This document shows, piece after piece, positions 59,969 to 64,000 of a stretch of DNA of 64,000 nucleotides. The stretch's first letter is position 1. Every line of letters starts with the position of its first letter. The stretch spans positions 467,501 through 531,500 of the forward strand of contig NZ_CP142394.1 in assembly GCF_035930445.1 (NCBI RefSeq). Reading direction: 5' to 3'. Position numbers and translations under genes: made by a program. Below the pieces are notes generated by a model. It saw nothing but the letters and a program-made list of their open reading frames with translations, had not been told where the DNA came from and made no database searches. The DNA comes from Sphingopyxis chilensis (lineage in GTDB: Bacteria; Pseudomonadota; Alphaproteobacteria; Sphingomonadales; Sphingomonadaceae).

Positions 59969-61366
59969 ATGAAATATGATCCGATCAACCCGGAGGCACA
60001 GATCCTCGACCAGTCGGTCGCGAGCGACTGCGGCGAGCTCGCCGTCGGGTGCAGCGACGCCGCAGGGCGGATCAAACGTGCGACCGACCAGATGGAACGG
60101 CAAATCGGCGAGCTTGGTCGGCTCGAGGAATATGTCGTCAGCCTCGAGGCAGACCAGCGCCAGATCGCCGATTCGACCGACGAGGCGAAACTGCTGTCGG
60201 CGCGCGCCTGCGAACAGCTCGACACCGGCGCCGAGCGCGTCAACGCCGCGGTCAGCGAATTCCGCTCGGTGATCGACCTCGTCGCGCGGCTTGGCACGCA
60301 TGTCACCAATTTCGCCGCGGTGATGGAGCAGGTCCAGCAGGTCAGCCAGTCGATCGAATCGATCGCCAAGACGACCAACATGCTCGCGCTCAATGCCGCG
60401 ATCGAGGCCGAGCGCGCGGGCGATGCCGGCCGGACCTTCGCCGTCGTCGCGGCCGAGGTGAAGAAGCTCGCGCAGAACACGCGCGGCGCGACCGACGAGA
60501 TCCGCCGCAGTATCGGAAGCCTCGCCGCCGAGGCGAGCGGGCTCGTCACGGAAATCCAGTCGGGGGTCGAACAGTCGAGCCGCGCCGAGGCGCAGTTCGA
60601 AACGATCACCGACGCGCTCCACGACGCGACGCATCTCGTCGCCTTGCTCGACGACCAGAGCGACCGCATCGCGCAGTCGAGCGCGATGGTCCATGCCAAT
60701 GGTGCGAAAGTGCGCGAGGCGCTCGATCTGGTGGTGAATTCGGTACGCGACAATAGTTCGACGCTGGAGGGCACGCGCGATTCGATCCTGTCGATGGAGC
60801 ATGTGTCGAACCGCATGTTCAACGCGGTGATCTCCGCGGGGGTCAGTCCGCAGGATTCGGCGATCGTCGAACTCGCCGCGAAGGTGCGCGACGAATTCGT
60901 GGGCCTTGCCGAAAAGGCGATCGCGTGCGGCGAGCTGACGATGGATCAGCTTTTCGACGCCAATTATGTGCGCGTGCCGAACTCGAACCCCGAACGCTTC
61001 CGCACGAGCCTGTGCGACTGGGCCGACGCCCACTGGCGCCCGCTGTTCGACCGCATCGTCGCGAGCCACCCCGAAATCAAGATGTCGTCGGCGGGCGACA
61101 TGAACGGCTTTCTGCCGACGCACATCACCGAATGCTCACGCGCGCCGACCGGCGACCTCGAGCATGACACGGCGCATTGCCGCAACGGCCGCATCCTGCT
61201 CGACGATACCGACATGGCGGCCAAGCGCAGCACCGCACCTTTCTTCATGACCGTCTATCGTCAGGAAGGCGACGGCATCAATTACCTGACCGTGCGCAAC
61301 GTCTATATGCCCGCGATCATCGGCGGGCGCCGCTGGGGCGATGTCGAAGTGGCTTACCAGCTTTAA
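59969..61366 (+). CDS. Soluble methyl-accepting chemotaxis-like protein
   Basis: A 465-residue protein with no membrane segment. A long coiled coil carries the MCP signalling tip SIAKTTNMLALNAAIEAERAGD and EVKKLAQNTRGATDEIRRSI near residues 130-190. Downstream of the coiled coil, residues about 300-465 form a distinct C-terminal domain (FVGLAEKAIACGELTMDQLF; ANYVRVPNSNPERF; NGFLPTHITECSRAPTGDL) that is probably the sensor. Sensor-after-signal order is found in cytosolic chemoreceptors. ATG 59969 is chosen; ATG 59924 is in frame. It interrupts the VWA-MoxR pair. The ligand is unknown. Confidence 0.87.
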   Translation: MKYDPINPEAQILDQSVASDCGELAVGCSDAAGRIKRATDQMERQIGELGRLEEYVVSLEADQRQIADSTDEAKLLSARACEQLDTGAERVNAAVSEFRSVIDLVARLGTHVTNFAAVMEQVQQVSQSIESIAKTTNMLALNAAIEAERAGDAGRTFAVVAAEVKKLAQNTRGATDEIRRSIGSLAAEASGLVTEIQSGVEQSSRAEAQFETITDALHDATHLVALLDDQSDRIAQSSAMVHANGAKVREALDLVVNSVRDNSSTLEGTRDSILSMEHVSNRMFNAVISAGVSPQDSAIVELAAKVRDEFVGLAEKAIACGELTMDQLFDANYVRVPNSNPERFRTSLCDWADAHWRPLFDRIVASHPEIKMSSAGDMNGFLPTHITECSRAPTGDLEHDTAHCRNGRILLDDTDMAAKRSTAPFFMTVYRQEGDGINYLTVRNVYMPAIIGGRRWGDVEVAYQL

Positions 61367-61369
61367 TCT

Positions 61370-61445
61370 CGTCATTGCGAGCGTAGCGAAGCAATCCAGA
61401 GCAGTTTGCCACGTCCTGGATTGCTTCGCTACGCTCGCAATGACG
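61370..61445. repeat. Palindromic intergenic repeat, family C, copy 2 (perfect 30-base arms)
   Basis: Bases 61370-61399 and 61416-61445 are exact inverted copies (30 bases each, 16-base loop), starting CGTCATTGCGAG and containing GTAGCGAAGCAATCCAG. It lies between the convergent chemoreceptor-like and MoxR genes, where its RNA would form a long hairpin able to stop transcription or stabilise both messages. No T-run follows. Confidence 0.92.
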
Positions 61446-61458
61446 AATTATACTGGTC

Positions 61459-62304
61459 TCAGCTGCCCTGACGGCGCGCCATGAAGGCGAGCTTTTCGAA
61501 CAGCATCACATCCTGCTCATTCTTGAGCAAGGCGCCGTGCAAGGGCGGGATCGCCTTGCCGACGTCGCGGTTCTGGAGGACTTCGAGCGGCATGTCCTCG
61601 TTGAGCAGCAGCTTGAGCCAGTCGATCAGTTCGCTCGTCGACGGCTTCTTCTTCAAGCCCGGCACCTCGCGCACTTCGTAGAAGATGTCCATCGCGCGGC
61701 TGACCAGCGTCTTCTGGATGCCGGGGAAGTGGACCTCGACGATCGCGGCCATCGTGTCGCGGTCGGGGAATTTGATATAGTGAAAGAAACAGCGGCGCAG
61801 GAAGGCGTCGGGCAGTTCCTTTTCATTGTTCGAGGTGATGACGACGATCGGGCGTTCTTTCGCGGTGACCGTCTCGTCGGTCTCGTAAACGTGGAATGCC
61901 ATGCGATCGAGTTCCTGGAGCAGGTCGTTCGGGAATTCGATGTCGGCCTTGTCGATCTCGTCGATCAAGAGGACAGGGAGCTTGGGCGAGGTGAACGCCT
62001 CCCACAATTTGCCCTTGCGGATATAGTTGCGGATGTCGTGGACGCGCTCTTCGCCGAGCTGGCCGTCGCGCAGGCGCGCCACCGCGTCATATTCGTAAAG
62101 CCCCTGCTGCGCCTTGGTCGTCGATTTGATGTTCCAGGTGATCAGCGGCGCGTCGAAGGCTTTTGCGATTTCTTCGGCGAGCACGGTCTTGCCTGTGCCG
62201 GGTTCGCCCTTCACGAGCAAAGGGCGGCGCAGCAAGGTCGCGGCGTTGACCGCGACCTTCAGGTCGTCGGTGGCGATATAGGCGCTGGTGCCTTCGAAGC
62301 GCAT
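61459..62304 (-). CDS. MoxR-family AAA+ ATPase
   Basis: A 281-residue AAA+ ATPase. Walker A is in LLVKGEPGTGKTVLAEEIAK near residue 35, Walker B in VLLIDEIDKADIEFPNDLLQ near 110, and sensor 1 in IVVITSNNEKELPDAFLRR. The start is ATG 62304; a long open extension beyond it is shadow and repeat DNA. MoxR proteins act with VWA proteins as chaperones for metal-enzyme maturation, and the CoxE-like gene at 58466 is the evident partner. Several kb and an opposite-strand gene separate them, which is unusual. Confidence 0.93.
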   Translation of the reverse strand: MRFEGTSAYIATDDLKVAVNAATLLRRPLLVKGEPGTGKTVLAEEIAKAFDAPLITWNIKSTTKAQQGLYEYDAVARLRDGQLGEERVHDIRNYIRKGKLWEAFTSPKLPVLLIDEIDKADIEFPNDLLQELDRMAFHVYETDETVTAKERPIVVITSNNEKELPDAFLRRCFFHYIKFPDRDTMAAIVEVHFPGIQKTLVSRAMDIFYEVREVPGLKKKPSTSELIDWLKLLLNEDMPLEVLQNRDVGKAIPPLHGALLKNEQDVMLFEKLAFMARRQGS

Positions 62305-62384
62305 CGGCTGCTGCCTTTCCCTTAACGTGAACGTCAAGCTGGCATAGCGACGGAGGAAGATGCGCGCAAGCCGGAGGGGCGCCG

Positions 62385-62499
62385 CAATCAAAATCCTCCC
62401 TGTCGCGGAGCGAGTGGTGAGGGGCGGCGCCATAGCCCCTCCGTCGGCGCTTCGCGCTGCCACCTCCCCATGGCTTCGCCACAGGGAGGGATCAAATTT
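62385..62499. repeat. Palindromic intergenic repeat, family E
   Basis: AATCCTCCCTGT near the left end and ACAGGGAGGGAT near the right are inverted. Inner segments GTGAGGGGCGGCGCC and TGGCTTCGCCA and GCGCTTCGCGC add further hairpins. It fills the gap between moxR and the hypothetical gene that ends at 62499. Confidence 0.75.
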
Positions 62500-63170
62500 C
62501 AAGGGTGGAGGCGGCTTGCCGCCCGCGCGGCCATCAGGTCCCAAAGGCCGCTGTGCTGCGTGATGAGCTGTTGCGCACCGAACACCATCGCGCGCTCGAT
62601 CGCGGGGGTATCGGCGACCATCGCGGCGAGCCGCGCGGTGCCCGGCAGGTCGGGCAGCGTGCAGGTCGGCGGCACCAGATCGAGCCGCAGCGCGCTGATG
62701 TCGAGCAGCACGCGTATCGTCCGCCAGTCGAGCGTCAGCGCGATTGCGGCGCCGAGCGCGCAGCCGTGGCGATCCGATTCGGCAAGCATGTCGAGCGCCT
62801 TGCGCTGCGCCGCGACGGCGGCCTCGCACTGCGCCTGTCCCTGGGTGCTGGGCACGGGTCCGACCGCCGAGGCGATCTTCGACAGGAAGGCGCGTTCCTG
62901 GACAAAGGCGTCGGCGGCCTCGTCCATCCACCGGCGCGACGCGGGATCGACCGCTTTGCGCGCGGCATTGTCGATCACGCCCGGATGGCGGCCATGGAGG
63001 AGGCAGAGGAAGTGCACGGCATCGGCGAGATTGCGCATCGCCTCGGGGCCGCTCGACAGCGCGCCCGAGCGGACGTGCGGATGCGCGCCGGTGCCGTCGC
63101 TGGCGACCAGCGAATCGAGCAGTTCGGCGACGCCGCGTGTCGGCGTTTTGGGCTGGGGGGACTGGCTCAA
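62499..63170 (-). CDS. Conserved hypothetical protein
   Basis: A 223-residue protein, helix-rich and without signal peptide or membrane segment. Notable parts are ELLDSLVASDGTGAHPHVRS, FLCLLHGRHPGVIDNAARK and CALGAAIALTLDWRTIRVLL. It resembles an uncharacterised family found in sphingomonads (possibly DUF6975), but I cannot assign a function. The genomic neighbours, moxR downstream and pspC upstream, are on the same strand with sizeable gaps, so an operon is not evident. Confidence 0.72.
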   Translation of the reverse strand: MSQSPQPKTPTRGVAELLDSLVASDGTGAHPHVRSGALSSGPEAMRNLADAVHFLCLLHGRHPGVIDNAARKAVDPASRRWMDEAADAFVQERAFLSKIASAVGPVPSTQGQAQCEAAVAAQRKALDMLAESDRHGCALGAAIALTLDWRTIRVLLDISALRLDLVPPTCTLPDLPGTARLAAMVADTPAIERAMVFGAQQLITQHSGLWDLMAARAASRLHP

Positions 63171-63321
63171 CGCTCGATCCTCGCTGCGGCAAGGGCGCGC
63201 GCACCCAAGCCAATGGCATTACAGCGATCGGTCATAGGACAACGTCGTAAACGACGCGTTTATAAGCGGGGACGGATTTATGACGCGACTGTTTCAGGCG
63301 GGGACAGCGCGGAACGACGAA

Positions 63322-63386
63322 GGGACCGGCAAGCCCCGCGAGGAAGCTTGCCGGTCCCGTGCAGATGGCGCCGGGGGGGCGCCATC
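63322..63386. terminator. Two adjacent perfect hairpins downstream of pspC
   Basis: GGGACCGGCAAGC pairs with GCTTGCCGGTCCC (63322-63334 and 63346-63358, 13 bp), and GATGGCGCC with GGCGCCATC (63364-63372 and 63378-63386, 9 bp). There is no T-run, so a factor-assisted terminator or RNA-stability element is likelier than a classical one. Confidence 0.5.
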
Positions 63387-63432
63387 GGAGCGGACGGACC
63401 GGGCGGGGAGAGGGGTGTCCGGCCGGGTCCGC

Positions 63433-63738
63433 TCAAGCTGCGAGCGCGAGTTCTCCCGTCTTTTCGGGGGTCTTTTCGGCTTTCGGCGCGTCGGCTTCGA
63501 TCGCCGTCAGCGCGGGTTGGCCAGCAGCGTGTTTCGCAGGGAAGATCAGCCGCGATGCGAGCACGACGAGACCGAGCGCGAAATAGGCCATGAAGGTCTG
63601 GGCGGGAAAAAAGAAGAGCGGCGCGATGAACGCGAGACGCAGATACAGCGGGTTGAAGCCGAAATCCTGGCCCACGGCCTCGCAGATACCGAAGAAGGTG
63701 TCGCGGCGGCGGAAGAGATTGGTGGTTTCGTTCTGCAT
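63433..63738 (-). CDS. PspC-domain membrane protein
   Basis: A 101-residue protein with a PspC domain: NLFRRRDTFFGICEAVGQDF then FNPLYLRLAFIAPLFFFPAQ and one or two membrane helices ending SRLIFPAK. The C-terminal 25 residues are acidic and Ala-rich. PspC proteins sense inner-membrane stress together with PspA/PspB; none is visible in this window. The start is ATG 63738; the open frame upstream to 63810 has no better start. Confidence 0.88.
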   Translation of the reverse strand: MQNETTNLFRRRDTFFGICEAVGQDFGFNPLYLRLAFIAPLFFFPAQTFMAYFALGLVVLASRLIFPAKHAAGQPALTAIEADAPKAEKTPEKTGELALAA

Positions 63739-63994
63739 TTTTTCGTCTTTCCCTTTGGCTGCGGGCTCTGCCCCGCGCTCGTGTCCCATGCTTCGCAAGG
63801 GGCGTGCCAATTATGCGGATGCGTGGATTTCCGGCCGATTTGACCCGGGCGTCATCCTAGAGGTGACGCGCGGATCGGGAATTTGTCCCATCAGTCGGGA
63901 AATGACACCATCATATCGTATCGTTTTTCATGGCGGTGAACTCGGGGGAGAGCGCCGCCGATATGGGCGGCAGGCATCCTCCTACAAGGGACGC
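63739..63994. other. Upstream region of pspC and of a gene leaving the window
   Basis: About 256 bases with no gene I recognise. It contains an AT-rich stretch, ATCATATCGTATCG, near 63911-63925 that may belong to promoters in either direction. Confidence 0.45.
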
Positions 63995-64000
63995 ATGAAA
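63995..64000 (+). CDS. Possible start of a gene running off the right edge
   Basis: ATGAAA is preceded by AAGGGACGC, a plausible ribosome-binding site with suitable spacing. Only two codons are in the window, so nothing can be said about the product. Confidence 0.25.

Noticed and set aside
63908..63925. ATCATATCGTATCG resembling the GntR operator motif
   Set aside because: Only the first seven bases fit ATCRTATWWAT; it is far from any carbohydrate gene, so it was not counted with the six sites.

Overview
The window looks like the chromosome of a marine or freshwater sphingomonad of the Sphingopyxis type (Alphaproteobacteria, Sphingomonadales). This rests on the GC-rich coding sequence, outer-membrane receptors of the Xanthomonas/Caulobacter TonB class with no SusD partner, short palindromic intergenic repeats familiar from sphingomonads, and a core-gene block of nadK, moaA, mfd, sdhE, recG and tyrS. 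The genus is an inference; no rRNA is present to confirm it.

Bases 1 to about 28,700, plus an outlying sulfatase at 35.3-36.8 kb, form a large carbohydrate-utilisation locus. It holds two TonB-dependent receptors, six type I sulfatases, one formylglycine-generating enzyme, two GH43-like, one GH5-like and one GH2 glycosidase, two inner-membrane transporters (SSS and MFS), two near-identical GntR/FadR-type regulators, and a catabolic end: lactonase, aldose 1-epimerase, 2-dehydro-3-deoxygalactonate kinase and 2-dehydro-3-deoxy-6-phosphogalactonate aldolase. A simple reading is that sulfated, galactose-containing oligosaccharides enter through the receptors, are desulfated and cut in the periplasm, cross the inner membrane, and drain through KDGal to pyruvate and glyceraldehyde 3-phosphate. 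Galactose or 3,6-anhydrogalactose units (carrageenan, agar, porphyran or animal sulfated galactans) would fit. No endo-glycanase and no galactonate dehydratase is visible here. A shared AT-rich site (ATCRTATWWAT) lies in six intergenic regions of this locus, mostly between divergent genes, and also in front of the outlying sulfatase; it is proposed as the operator of the two GntR proteins.

Bases 28.7-41.7 kb are mixed accessory DNA: an otsB-GH15-otsA trehalose/alpha-glucan operon, a secreted duplicated-domain protein, a class C beta-lactamase-fold serine hydrolase, the outlying sulfatase, a pair of acyl-CoA dehydrogenases, an aldo/keto reductase, and a deletion scar that joins the C-terminal halves of a flavodoxin and a TetR regulator. 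A tRNA-Asn gene closes this part.

Bases 41.7-64 kb are mainly core genome: NAD kinase, MoaA, an EAL protein, Mfd, SdhE, RecG, a PilZ protein, TyrS, a cell-envelope group (NamZ-like, a lipoprotein, an M24 peptidase, DUF817, Amj-like lipid II flippase), a MoxR/VWA pair split by a soluble chemoreceptor-like protein, and a PspC protein. All the palindromic repeats I found lie in this right-hand part, and none in the sulfatase locus, which suggests different histories.
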